Source of the DNA: Rosellinia necatrix
Lineage: Eukaryota; Ascomycota; Sordariomycetes; Xylariales; Xylariaceae
Assembly: GCA_021209875.1 (NCBI GenBank)
Contig: JAGYVD010000004.1
Span: 3,943,001 to 4,007,000, forward strand
Direction: 5' to 3'
DNA length: 64,000 bases
The notes below the pieces were generated by a model. That model had not been told where the DNA came from, made no database searches, and saw only the letters and a list, made by a program, of their open reading frames with translations. The translations under genes were made by a program, and so were the position numbers. Below are positions 11,663 to 23,290 of this stretch, one piece after another; within the stretch, counting starts at the first letter, position 1, and the number at the start of each line of letters is the position of its first letter.

Positions 11663-13069
11663 GTTGGGCTAGAGAAGGAGAGAGGCTCGAGGGGAAGGGT
11701 AAAGGACCGAATCGACTGGGTTGGTTGGTTCGTTCGTTCGTTCGTGGGTGGTTTGCGCCTCCGCCGTCCGTCTGCCCGAGCTCTACCAATCCGATTTCTC
11801 ACGGCCGCCGGCTTCAAACCATGTGCCCGTCAATCAGAACTAGACACGCAGGAGGAATGGCCGCTGGGTAGATTATCGCGGGGTGACTGCCGGCCGTTTG
11901 TCGTCGGGGTGTTCGAATCGGCTGGCCGAGAAGTTGTTGTTGGTTCTGAGGCCACGTTTTTGGTGGAGTGGCGGCTTGTCGCGACAATTGCCGGGGACAA
12001 GCAATCGCCAGGGACAAGGGTGTCTTCTTGGCCTATGAAAGACTACCTAAAGTACCTACCCCATATAACTACCTACTTCGTGCCTTTTGTTTGGTCTGCG
12101 AAGGCTTATCAGCTGCTTATCGGGATCATGGCGCTGAGTGGGTTCTTGGCGCCGTTTCCCCCGCATCATATTTGACTTCATATGTACATGCGCGCCGCAT
12201 GGTCAAACACAGCTGGAGAAGGTTGTACTTGTATAATGAATTGAGTTCTCAGCCGTCTCAAACAACACTTCATAACTCAAGTTGATGATCATTACCTACA
12301 GGCTACCACTGGATCCTGCGCTTTTGAAGCCGTCATCACAATATTTATTGGCTGTAGTAGTCCTAGAAATTATTTTCGCCATTGCACAAGTCTCTCATAG
12401 ATTTCTCCTAGGTGGGTTAAGTACCTAACTACCTGGTTATAAACTACAGCTCTAGTTGACTTACAACAATGGTTTGTGTTTTGCATCGGCTTCTAAAATT
12501 AAGCTTTGAAAACATAATTCCAAATACTGTTTCGTTGCGTTAAGAATACCCTACAGTGCTCGTTCGTGGTGCTCAACTGCCGAGGGTGTGGTTCAGAAGA
12601 GCGATTGGCCCGAGGCCATACATAGTAACTAACTTTCAGAGATAGGGAACGAGATAGGGAACGAACATGAAGTAAACGCCATAAGAAGATGCACCAACTA
12701 AGGCGATGATAGGTCTGGTTCCTTTCTTACACGTACGGATACCCTACTCGACTATTAATGCTAACCGAGCGTTAGAAATAGATAGGGTAGCGCAACCCTC
12801 CGGATATCTGGGTATCAAGCCAGGGCTGCCTGTCCGTTTGATCGGCTCTTTATTGTCTACATCCGGACGGTCGTACAATCATATATCTAGCTATCCAGAC
12901 GGCTCCCCTGCCGGTCACTCAGCCTGCATACGCCGAGATCCTACGGACAATAATCCCTGCCAATAGAATATTACAGCGTCTACGGACACAGCGTTCCCTA
13001 GACGGCATGGGAAGTTGGATGCGCTGCTCTACCCTCACGCTTGTAGTCTTCACTTCATTTTACCAAAGT

Positions 13070-13088
13070 TATATATATATATATATAT
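13070..13088. repeat. (AT)n microsatellite
   Basis: An uninterrupted run of AT dinucleotides in the SPC3-TOM40 spacer. Confidence 0.9.
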
Positions 13089-13157
13089 AAACGTCCCAAT
13101 CTAACATTTAGTAACCAAGCAATCTACACGCCCAACACATACCAGATAACGCATTAC

Positions 13158-13549
13158 TTACATCTCTCCCTTTAAGTTAACCGCGTCATTAATTCGATAC
13201 TTCGGCTTGATGGTATGCGGTGCTAAAACCGCAGAAAGTACCGGAGCTGCTATAAGACGCGAACCCTCTGTCCCGAATTCTGTTATGATTGCCGGAGTCG
13301 TGGCCGACGAGCTTTCACGTACTATAGGCATTATAGAGTCGAATACCGTCAGGTAGACAATTCTTGTAATGGCCACCCAGGTGTGTTGAAACGACCATTT
13401 CTCAGTACCGGCTCTATTGTTGGGGTTGCTGATGACTAACCACCTCCGCCTCCAGCCTCGGCTACCGTTCCAGTTACCGTTCTAACTGATGATCCGACTA
13501 ACGTTCTGACGAACGTTGTATCAAACGTCATGTCAAAATGCTCGAGCAT
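13158..13549 (-). pseudogene. Possible remnant of an unrecognised gene
   Basis: On the minus strand a 37-codon frame (13549-13436) begins MLEHFDMTFDTT, continues as four-residue repeats of the form (F/V)xxT and ends in a Gly run. It is followed downstream by a 72-codon frame (13376-13158) with balanced residue usage. I do not recognise a family. The two could be exons or fragments of one decayed gene, but no clear splice pair joins them. This is weak evidence; the frames may be chance. Confidence 0.25.
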
Positions 13550-14769
13550 CGGCGCTACATGGTGGCTGTATCGATGGGGGGGGCCGTCGTTCAAAGCATC
13601 GCGGTGGTGGCTTTATCGTTTACAGCTATCGTCAATAGCCTTGCGATGGCTGTAACGAAGACGTCAATCGTTTACTGTCTCTCCATTCCCCCAAAACCTC
13701 GGTAGCCGCATGGAGGAGGACCAACCCTACAATGTCTCATATTTAATATCCACACAGGTCGATAGGAATCTATGTCATTCAACGCCGATTAAAATTTCGG
13801 TATCTGATAGAGAGAGGCCCTTATGAAAACAAACCAACGTGATGGGTGACGAGCGCGCTGTGTATTTCCCTTCCCAAATCGGCCATCATACTTTGAAGTT
13901 CCAACTTCGGTGTGAGGTTCATTTTCTGATGTATGGATTGTACATATGTTTCGGTACGCAGTCTCTCGGCGAAGATTTGGGTGAGCCGAGCCTCAGCAAA
14001 GCGGTGGACTTGTCAGTTTAATGTAAAGCTAATTCCTACTTACAACCACTGCATGTTGTTTGGAAGATTATAATTACCTACAGCACAATTTGCCAATCGA
14101 GTTCAGGAGACACTTTAACGCAAAGCCGAAGTGAGTAGCAAGACAGGCGAAAAACCGGATCTCCCGTAAACTACCTACCTGAAAGTTTCAGATATGAACA
14201 TGAGCAATCCGGGAGGGGAAGGGGAGGAAAGCAAGTAAGGAAACGTTCCACATATGTTCTAAGTCATTCATGTTTTACAAGCGGGGTTAGCTATGTACAA
14301 GCGCCCAACCAAGTAGGTAAATTACACGTCTTCTTGTGCAGCATCTCGTCGTATGAACCGAAAAGTCACTCAAGAACAGCCTGCCAAAACTGCTGTCTGT
14401 GACCATCATGCAAGTAGCCGTTCCCTCCCTTCTAGATTGCCCTTATTATACACAGTACCGCCCATCCCACGTACCATCTCGGCCTTATTTCCGGATCGAA
14501 CGGTCACTTGGCTGTGAGATATACATCCATAATCGACGTAGTTCGATCGAGCAGCCGGCCCGTATGGGAGTATCGGCAAGTCGAGTATTAAAAACAGATT
14601 GTGAGAACGTTGACCATCTTTATGTAAAAGCTTGGTGCTTGTCGTTCCCGAGCTCAGCTAGGAGCCCAAAGGGGGGGGAAGGGGGACCCATCGTCCCCGG
14701 TATGAATTCCAACTAATCAGTGAGAGAGGGGAGCTTGTTTGGGGTTACGGCTTGGGGTGTGAAACGAGT

Positions 14770-15980
14770 TTAGAAGGGTATGTTGGGCGAGCCCTGTGTA
14801 CCCATCGCTTCCTGCTGTTCCTGCAACTCCTCGCCCCCGGCCTCGATAGTTATGCCGAGGCCAACCTTGGCGCTTCGCTGTTTCCGTATTAGCAACGAGG
14901 TCGTCCCGCCTGATATTCGGTTTACACTTACCGTCATGTGGTCGACATCGGCACAGAAGGACATGGTAACGGGAGGGAGTACCCTCTTCTCTAGGAGACA
15001 GCCGAGCTTGCCCTTGGAGTCGACCTGGGCTCGGAAGGTAGACATGCGGAAGTCATATTTGACACCAATAGATGTAACTCCCTCCTTCTGCATGCCGCCA
15101 CCCATCAGGCCGCCAGCACTGGGAACGACCTGGAGGGTCATGTCAACACCTGCCTGTACCTTGTCGGACAGTTTGCGCCAGTATGTGGCATTAAGAGCAC
15201 CCTGGGCTGCATGCAGCTGCGCCGTTGCAATCCAGTCCTCGGCCTTATACCTAGCGCAGTAGGACGTGGCGGACTCGGGGGGTTGGCTGAGGGCGGCCCG
15301 CTGCCAGACAGCCTCTACACCGAGCGAGAGCCTTTTCGTAATCGACTGAAGATGGCTAAGTATGTAGATACCCGTCAGGCCGCCCTCGAGATATGACGGG
15401 TTCAGCATCTTGACGGAAGACGTAAAATCGTTTCCGGTATATTCGTGATCGATTGAGGTCATGTCCTGGGGCGATGCTATTTGGAACGACGATTTGGTAA
15501 CAAGCGAAGAACCCCATCTATAGTTGAATCGTGTCGACAAAACACCGTCATGGTCCATGCTACCTTGCAAAAAAACCTAGTGTGGCAGCAATGCATGAGC
15601 GACTAGAGAGCATGGCTTCGAACGGCCGAGCGGCCGAGCAAGGCCTCGTGACGACTCACATTATTTGTACCGAAGAGTGCAGCGAATGCATATGGCTTCA
15701 TATGCTCGCCCATGGCAAACTGGTGCGAGACCTGGAACAAGGGCGACAGGCTCACGGCCTTTGTGAGGTCGGCACGAAGGCCGGTATGCATGTAGTTGGT
15801 CAACGAGACCTCGCGCTGGACCTCCTTGCTGATAGACTCGACGGTGCCGGGGTTCGCGAGGCCGAGCCTGGCTCGCCGGTCCGAGAAGGCCTGGAAGGCA
15901 TTGCCGACAGCATTGGCGAGGGGATTATCGGTCAGGAAGCCCAGAGGGGACGACGACGTGATGTCGTGACTGGAAGCCAT
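14770..15980 (-). CDS. tom40: Mitochondrial outer-membrane import channel TOM40
   Basis: Minus-strand exons 15980-15660, 15576-14932 and 14877-14770 give 357 residues, close to the usual fungal length of about 350. TOM40 is the beta-barrel pore of the TOM complex through which nearly all nuclear-encoded mitochondrial proteins pass. Visible family segments are [70 protein letters not shown] and the C-terminal LQEQQEAM...NIPF. The second intron (14931-14878, 54 bp, donor GTAAGT, CTAAT branch, acceptor CAG) is a multiple of three without stops, so a naive open frame reads through it and adds 18 alien residues; splicing it joins DVDHMT to RSAKVGL as the family expects. The start ATG at 15980 gives [11 protein letters not shown]; upstream codons are Pro/Ser/Thr repeats and probably leader. 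Confidence 0.95.
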
Positions 15981-18287
15981 GGCGGGCGACGGGGTGGGCG
16001 AAGGGGTGGGCGAAGGAGGCGGGAAGTGGCCAGGGAGAGAGAGGTACAGAGGCACACCCTGACTGACGGGTACGGGGAGGGCGCTGCTGCGTCGGGTGCG
16101 GAGAAGATGATGCGGCGGGCTGGCGGTATCCGACTCGATTGAAGGCGACGGTGTGGGCTGCTGGACCGGATGCTGGACCAGATGTTCACGGGTGCGCTGG
16201 AATGGCTTGGATGCAATGCCGAGCCCCCCAAAGACACGCTCGATGGGAGAGAGGATGAGTATGCGGTCTGTCTTGCCTGGGTATCCTGACGATAACTACC
16301 TACCTAGTTCGAGAGACCGACGGGAAAAAAAAAAAAAAACCATTCAAGGCCTTTGCGCAGGCCCAGGTAGTGCAATGGGTAGGTTAGGTATCCTGGTCAG
16401 CCCGATCCACACAAGGTCCATCTTGAATCAATCAATTACATAGACACAGTTGCATACACAGCTAGCGGGCAAGGTACTGAGTACCTACGGTACCCTACCG
16501 ACCCTGCCCGACCCTAACTCCCTCCTACTCTCGACCCCACCATACCCTTTGATGAATTGGACTGCTTCTGCCCAATATGGGCTTTTATGTAATTATCGGG
16601 TTCGTATCACCCGTGTGCGTCATGTATACAGTATCTCGGAGACAAATGAGATAGATCCATACCTTAGGTAGTGTACTTGTAGATGTACGTGAGGTAGGTA
16701 GGTAGGTATCTATGAGGTAGACGACAGGGTGCCTCTCGTCCTTCGTCATTAGGGCTCAGGTACTTCCCAACCAAATACTTGTATACCTGTACATACTATA
16801 TACTTGCGTACTTGAGCCATTCTCTATACCAATTCAGTCTAGGTTGTGTGTCTCGCTCGCGGCAGTGTGACGTGATAGGTCTTCAAAGCCTCAAGAGAAG
16901 CGACTGCACCCGAGCGGCGCCCGCCTAGCACTTTATCATTGCACTTTTTCCTGCGTACCTGTCCTTGGTTGTAAGAATATTGCGAGCCCAGGCGGTGCCA
17001 GGTAGTACGCGGGCATTGAAGGGTAGGGTTATCTAATCTTCAACTGCCAATCTCCTTAGTGCCTCATCCTCTCTTCTACCTACCTAGGTATTCTCTAATT
17101 TGGTATGAAAACAGAGAAACACGCGGGCGACGATAGAGGGAGAAAACGAAGACAAAAAGATGAATGCTATTATTATTTCCCCTCGGCTCATTCTAAATCC
17201 CCCTCCTTATAACCTGCCTCTTTACCTCCTCGCTTCCTTGCTTCCTTGCTTCCTTGCTTCCTTCCCTCCTTCTTACCTTACCTACATACTTGCTAGTCTA
17301 CCTGCCGTAGCTTAGCTACCTTACCTTACCTACCTTACCTACTTACTTTACTTATTTAATTGCTCACCTTTTTATTTTGATTTGCCGGGCAGAAACCTTA
17401 GTTTACGCCATCTTGAACCACCCACTCTTTTTCAATCCTTATCCTACCTATAGATTGTCAATATTCACTAGTCGTACCCTCTCGGCTTACCTAGGTACCC
17501 AGGGGTAGCCACATCATTCTGCTCTACGTTTCATGCCTACCCACCCATGTATAAGGCGTACGCCCCTCACTCTGCATCACCGGAATTCAGCTTTCCACAG
17601 TCACCCGATATACCCCTTTGTCCAAGCCCTCTTGAGCCGAAGCAGCACATCAGCACCCGATAGCCTACATAACGTACGTACTCTCGCCGTGACACTACAC
17701 TGGCCTTCTTGGACACACCGAGGAGCAGCCCGCCTCTGTGAGATTTGCCGTGCCAACACAAACATCCACCCATATAACCTATTCAACCCAAGTATATGCC
17801 ATATTTATACATGCACAGGTGATCCGGACTCGTACATACTCCTTCTGGGTCTCACGATACCGCTTTCGGGCCTAGTCTAGCCCTTGTTTCCTTTAGCCGC
17901 CGCAGACCTCGACAGCCAACGGAGAGCAGGACATATGCCATCCGGCCGCAGTCGCCATGGACACACTACTGTAAGTGCTGCGCTGTTTCTCTGCTTTGTG
18001 CGGCTGGCGTCGGGGCGTGCACGGGGGGAAACACAAACTGCTGGTTACCTGTCGCCAGCCGGAGCCCTCAGCAACCTATCTCAAGGGTCCATGCAATCGG
18101 CCGTATGACGGGGGAGCCCTTAATTGGCCGTTGTTTTAGAGTCCTATTTCTGGTGCCCCAGTTCTCGTGCCGTGTTCGAAGGGACCTTGGAGACACCTTG
18201 GAGATAGGACGTAGCATTCTCATCAGCCATAAGAAGCTTGTTCTCACCATTATCGCGCTCACCTCGCATCGTTCATAACCCGTCACC
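15981..18287. other. Divergent promoter region, TOM40 / 6-phosphofructo-2-kinase
   Basis: This 2.3 kb between two divergently transcribed genes shows no supportable coding sequence. It is rich in CCTA/TAGG tracts (16660-16720, 17060-17110, 17270-17360) and has a CTTCCTTG tandem run at about 17228-17268 and an A-run near 16325. A short ATG frame at 17936 runs straight into a GTAAGT donor at about 17972, so a small first coding or leader exon of the kinase gene is possible. Confidence 0.5.
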
Positions 18288-20428
18288 ATGCAGAACCACC
18301 CTCACTCTGGCCATCTTCCCGGCCAGTCGATCTCCAATACTGACGTTGACGGCAGAACTGCGGATATCGCTGCAAATGCGCCTCGGTATAGGCGTAAGAG
18401 CAGTACTTTTATTGACGGCATTCACGATGTTCCCGAGGATGCCAATAGGGCGCCGGCCCAGCTGTATAGCACCATGTCCGGGAGGCTATTCCATTCCGGT
18501 CGTATTGCTATCGTAATGGTTGGGCTCCCCGCAAGAGGCAAGACGTACGAAGAAACACCTGGGATTGTGCCCACTCTGGCCCCGGTTTCTGACTGTTCTC
18601 AGGCACATCTCCGTTTCTATGGCTCGCTATCTACAATGGTATGCCGACGATTTCCGGTGCTCAGTCGTATAATAGTTTCCTTACTAGTCATCTAGGTTGG
18701 GAGTCAAAACCCGTATCTTCCACCTCGGAGACTATCGTCGTGCCACTGTCGGCAAGGGCAATGATGTTCCGGAAGACTATTTCTATCCGGATGCGTCCCC
18801 CGCATCCATCATATTACGTCAAAAAATTCTCAAGAAGTGTCGTGAGGATATTTACGCCTGGCTTAATCACGAAAACGGACAGGTGGCTATCTATGACGCC
18901 GTAAATCCTACGGCCACTGGTCGTCGCTCCTTAGCGAAGGAATTCGCGAAACACGATGTTCAGGTGCGCCTTACATATCGGTATCACCAATCTGTCTCGT
19001 ACTCACTGCTAAGGGATCCTTAGACTCTATTCCTCGAGTCTTACGTCGACGACGAGAATATCCTCCGGGAAAATGCGCGAAACGTCAAGATTAGTTCTCC
19101 TGACGTATGTAAAAACCCAAGGTTCCGAAATTTATTACTTCCCTCCATAGCTGACTTGAGTAGTTCGCCAACATGGACCCCGATGAAGCAGCAAAACTTT
19201 ACCTTCGACGGATAGACACGAAAATTCCTTCTTTTGAGACTATGGCTGAGAAAGAACTGAACTATATTAAGATGATAAATGCGGGACAGAAATTCTTCTA
19301 CAATAACGTGTCATTCAACTATCTGTCTCATCGCATTGTCTTTTACCTCACTAATACCCACATCAAAACCCGGGCTACGTATTTCGTCCGTGCCGGTGCG
19401 GCCCAGGGAGAAGAAAGCTACATGGCGGATGCCCCGCTATCCGAGGAAGGCATCAGATATGCCCACGTGATGGCCGAAACCCTAATAAAACACCGAGAAC
19501 ACGAGCATGCGGCGCTCGCCGCCCGGGGGGAAGCGGCCCTACCCGTGCGCCAGGTCACCGTCTGGTGCTCGACGCGCGTGCGGACGGTGCAAACGGCCGA
19601 CGCCTTCAAGGAGCGCGGTTTTGTCGTCAGCCAGCGCACGCAGATGTCGCAGATCAACCCAGGCATCTGCGAGCGGCTCGGTGAGCGCGCCATCCGCCGC
19701 CTTTACCCGGATGAGATCGAGAAGCATGAGCTCGACCCGTACCATCACCGTTACCCGCGCGCCGAGTCGTACCACGACCTCGCCGTCCGCCTTGAACCCA
19801 TCATCCTCGAGCTTGAGCGCGAGCAGAACGACCTCGTGATTATTGCCCACGAGAGCGTTCTCCGCGTCCTCTACGCCTACCTCATGCACTGCAGCACCAT
19901 GGACATCCCCAAGCTTACCTTCCCCCGCGACGAGATCATCGAGATCATCCCCGCCGCCTACCAAAACGAGGCCAAGCGCATCCACAGTGAGTGATCACCC
20001 AGCGACTGTTATTTCCCGCCTCTTTTTTCCTTCTCTTGATTTTTACCCCGACTTCCTCGGGTCCCTTTGTGGGCGCCAAGCATTTTACACTTGGCAAGCA
20101 AGCCCCTCTGGTCCAAGAATCTTGGGGTGTCGTTGCACGACCCCCTCCCCCCCTCCCCCCCCCCCAAAAAAAGCTCCGGGGGTGCAAGAATACTGATGCC
20201 AGAGATCAAACCGCAGTTCCCGGCCTGGATCCCAGAACTGTACCAGGCTCACCCGAGGATATTCGTATCCCGGTCCCCGAGAGTGGCGCCGACACGCCGA
20301 CCCCGTTACCCGACCCCGCACTCTCGGCCCCTGTGGAGCTCAAGGTTTCTGCCCTCGAGAAACCTCCCAAAAAGGTGGTGAATACGGCGGCTGAGGCGGT
20401 GAGGGATAAGATCACGGACGAGGACTGA
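18288..20428 (+). CDS. 6-phosphofructo-2-kinase (bifunctional PFK-2/FBPase-2 family, phosphatase site degenerate)
   Basis: Exons 18288-18544, 18603-18638, 18696-18963, 19024-19104, 19164-19986 and 20217-20428 join to 558 residues. The kinase half makes fructose 2,6-bisphosphate, the activator of phosphofructokinase and inhibitor of fructose-1,6-bisphosphatase. Its Walker A motif GLPARGKT is at 79-86, followed by VKTRIFHLGDYRR and GQVAIYDAVNPTATGRR. The C-terminal half is a histidine-phosphatase fold, but the RHG catalytic motif reads RAG (Ala291, codon 19392-19394); the second histidine is kept in IIAHES (His443). Yeast Pfk26 has a comparable loss, so a kinase-only enzyme is likely. Intron 5 is long (230 bp, with a C-run) and is needed to join KRIHIPGL. 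A Pro-rich tail follows. An upstream mini-exon is possible. Confidence 0.92.
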
Positions 20429-21340
20429 GATCGTCGGGCTTCCGTTGTTAGCTAACTCATCCCCGGCTTATTGGTAACCGCGTGGCTATCTGTGTTTAGC
20501 TATAGCGATCTAGAAGTAGATTAGACAAAAATTGCACATCAAATGAATGACGCCTTGAGGGTTTTGTTAGAGAAATCGATAGGACATGTAACCTTTCTTG
20601 TTCGTGCACTGTGTGACCATTTATTCACGACACAACGCAGTCCATGGTTTTGAACGAGTAATCTTTTTACTATTTGGGGCCAAGCTCTCTGTATTCCCTC
20701 GTAAGAAGAAGACTCGGTGTGTATCTGAACTTATACAACATTGACAGACGGTCTAATGGCTACTTAGCCATTAACCACAACGGCAAAGCGTTCAGTCTTG
20801 CGCATGCTAACACTGCTATTCAACCCACTTGGGACTAGCAGAGTTCCGTATCGGCTTATATTCATCGCTGCGCAGATGTAAGCCTACTAGGTGAGCTCGT
20901 CGTAGCTCATGATCCAGAGGGAATACTCCTTTCGGGTCAAGCGCTCATGACGGCCCGATGAGGGTTGGAGCTTTCAAGCTACCATTTACGACCCTCCTCC
21001 ATGCAAATGATAAATTCTCCACCTGCTTTTTCTCTCCTCGCGCTGGAGCTTTAAAGCTACCAAGGCGCCTGCAATTCCTAGTGATTGGCCACGCCGCCAT
21101 ACTCCTCATTAACTCGACTAACGCCGTTCGGTGCTGGGGGTTGGGTGGTGGGTTATGGGTTATGGGCATTGCTGTACTGTGCAAAAGTAAGGGGTTGGGG
21201 AATGGGGCCTGAGTGCTAACATGGTAATTTGCCACAGGAGGTTGTGGTGAACCGCTTAAAAGGGCCGTCAAGCTTGGATAGCGGGTTGGGTACAGTCTAC
21301 GGCATGCAAGATAATGTGGCTATAACCATACACACACATC
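20429..21340. other. Convergent intergenic region, PFK-2 / importin alpha
   Basis: Two converging genes end here. No coding sequence is supported. The octamer GAGCTTTC/GAGCTTTA with AAGCTACCA occurs twice (about 20970 and 21047), a short direct repeat of unknown meaning. Confidence 0.6.
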
Positions 21341-23290
21341 TTACATGTCCATAGAGTCGGCGCCGTTGGCAAAATTGAAGCCACCCTGGGCAGGCGTGCC
21401 TTGGGTACCGAAGCCAAATGTACCATTAGACGCCGTCGCCTGAGCGTTCATTCCGTCGTCGGCATTCTCTTCATCGTCTGAGAAGTACTTCTCAATAATG
21501 TTGTACGACTTCATGTAAATCTCCTCATTCGCGTTTGTCTGACAGTCGTGGATCTTCTCCATGCCTCCGCATTCCTCAATGTACAAGGCATATCGGTTGA
21601 TCGACTCGGGCCCGTCACCAGCTGCCTGCTTGTCGAGATCTCCTACCTTCAGGATATTCTCTAGGCCATCTAGTGCGACTTGAATTATCTTATTATCGGG
21701 GCATGCGAGAAGATCGCAGAGCGGCTTGATGCAGCCCTGAGCCACCAAGTATCGAATCTGTTCTGGTTTCTGAAGACCTCCACTAGTGGCATTGCTTATC
21801 GCCCAGCAGGCTTCTTTTCGGGTCTTCAAATCTCCATTTGACAGCAAATGGATCAGAGGTGGGATGATGTTGGCGTCGATGACGCCTTGAATTTGTTGAG
21901 AATTCCCGGCAGTGATGTTTGAGATTGTCCAGCATGCTTCTTTGCGGATACCATCCTTATTAGAGCTAAGGAGAGATAGTAGGCAAGACAACGCGCCACA
22001 GTTGATGATGACTTGGGTTTGAACATCATCGCCTGTCACTATATTGCCGACAGATCGGAGTGCGGGGGTCTGAACACTGGTTGACGCGTGCATGAGGAGC
22101 TCAACCAATCTTCGGGGGATGCCAGCTTCAATGACTGCCTGGATTTTGTCGTTGGATCCGTCTGATAGGTACGAAATGGCCCAGCAGGCATCAATGAGAA
22201 CTTCATCATCGAGAGAATATACGAGCTTGGCAAGAACGGGAAGAGCAGGTGCAATCTAGGTCGTGTTAGTATATCATCCAGTCGCGGGAGACATGTAACG
22301 AAAGGAATACTTACAGTTACCCAGTCGGGTTGAGGAGTCTTGCCTCGGCAGAAGTTGCTGAGTGTCCAAGTGGCATTCCGTAACATGCTAAGTTTACGGC
22401 TATCCCCAAGTAAGGTGAGCAAGGGCTTGAGAGCGCCGCAGCTAAGCACATAGTCCCGGCATGATGGGCTGTCGCCAGCAATATTTCCCAAAGCCCAAAC
22501 GGCTTGCTCCCGGACGTCAGGCTCGGGACTAGCTAGAAGCTCAACAAAGATAGGAACGGCACCAGCCTCTATCACGACCTGTGTCTGGGCGGCACTGCCT
22601 GAAGCGATGTTGGTCAAAGCCCAAGCGGCCTCAAACTGGACTAGAGTGTGTGGAGATCGAAGAAACTCGACGAATCGGCTGACAACACCCGTTTTGATGA
22701 CCTCTTCGATAGGAGGGTTGCGTTCCTTGGACAAGAGCTTTCTGAATTTGGTTGTGGCCTGGATCTGGAGATCTATCTGATCGGAGAAAACGCCCTGGAC
22801 CATTTGGGGAAGGTCCTCGTTGAGCTAAGACAGTGAGAGGTTAGAGTCAACACCAGATCGCATGGAATGTTGAGACACAAGGGGGATAATTAAACCCATG
22901 ATAGGCCGACTATTGCGGATGCTAGTATGTTGCGAAAGGCAGCAGAGCTGCCGTTGCTAGGCGTGAGAATTGCAGAGCGCAGGCACATAGCAACCGCAAA
23001 GCCGCGGGCACCGCATGGATAGTCTATCTCGTGAAGAGCAGGGGCTGATGACTTACTTGACTCTCGGTGGGAGCGGATTCATCATCGCTATCGGGGGCGG
23101 CGCCGAGGGAGGCACCGGGGCGGTCAGCACCCGTGCCGATACCTCGACGCTTAGCTAGATTCTCTTCTCGCTTGGCCTTCCGGATCTCGACCTGCGCCTC
23201 CTCGCGGCGACGACGCAGCTCGTCGGGCTTGAATGTGCTCTTGGCCTTGTATTGATTGCGGCGATGCTCGGGGATGTACTTGTCCGACAT
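21341..23290 (-). CDS. srp1: Importin subunit alpha (karyopherin alpha)
   Basis: Minus-strand exons 23290-23057, 22824-22315 and 22255-21341 give 552 residues, the usual length. The protein binds classical nuclear localisation signals and links cargo to importin beta for nuclear import. The N-terminal Arg/Lys-rich segment (about 10-50: [18 protein letters not shown] and on) is the importin-beta-binding domain. Ten armadillo repeats follow, with the conserved [55 protein letters not shown] and [10 protein letters not shown] segments whose Trp/Asn pairs line the signal-binding groove. The acidic tail and Gly/Phe-rich end ([16 protein letters not shown]) are typical. Intron 1 is long for this window (232 bp) but joins TESQ to [11 protein letters not shown] as in other fungi. 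It is transcribed away from POT1. Confidence 0.96.

Larger units (their letters stand above)
11663..14769. other. 3.1 kb spacer between SPC3 and TOM40, no confident gene
   Basis: The first few hundred bases are the SPC3 promoter. The rest holds no gene I can name. It contains an (AT)n run at 13070-13088, a 12-bp-period repeat near 13459-13540, degenerate 42-49 bp repeats near 13545-13660 and one gene-like minus frame at 13158-13376. A spacer this long between housekeeping genes suggests decayed material. Confidence 0.5.

Noticed and set aside
11198..12175. 325-codon plus-strand open frame
   Set aside because: It runs antisense to SPC3 exons, whose family match is clear, and its residues (Arg/Gly/Val rich) reflect complement of GC-rich codons.
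12706..12966. 86-codon plus-strand frame in the SPC3-TOM40 spacer
   Set aside because: No recognisable domain and no flanking splice signals in phase; may be chance.
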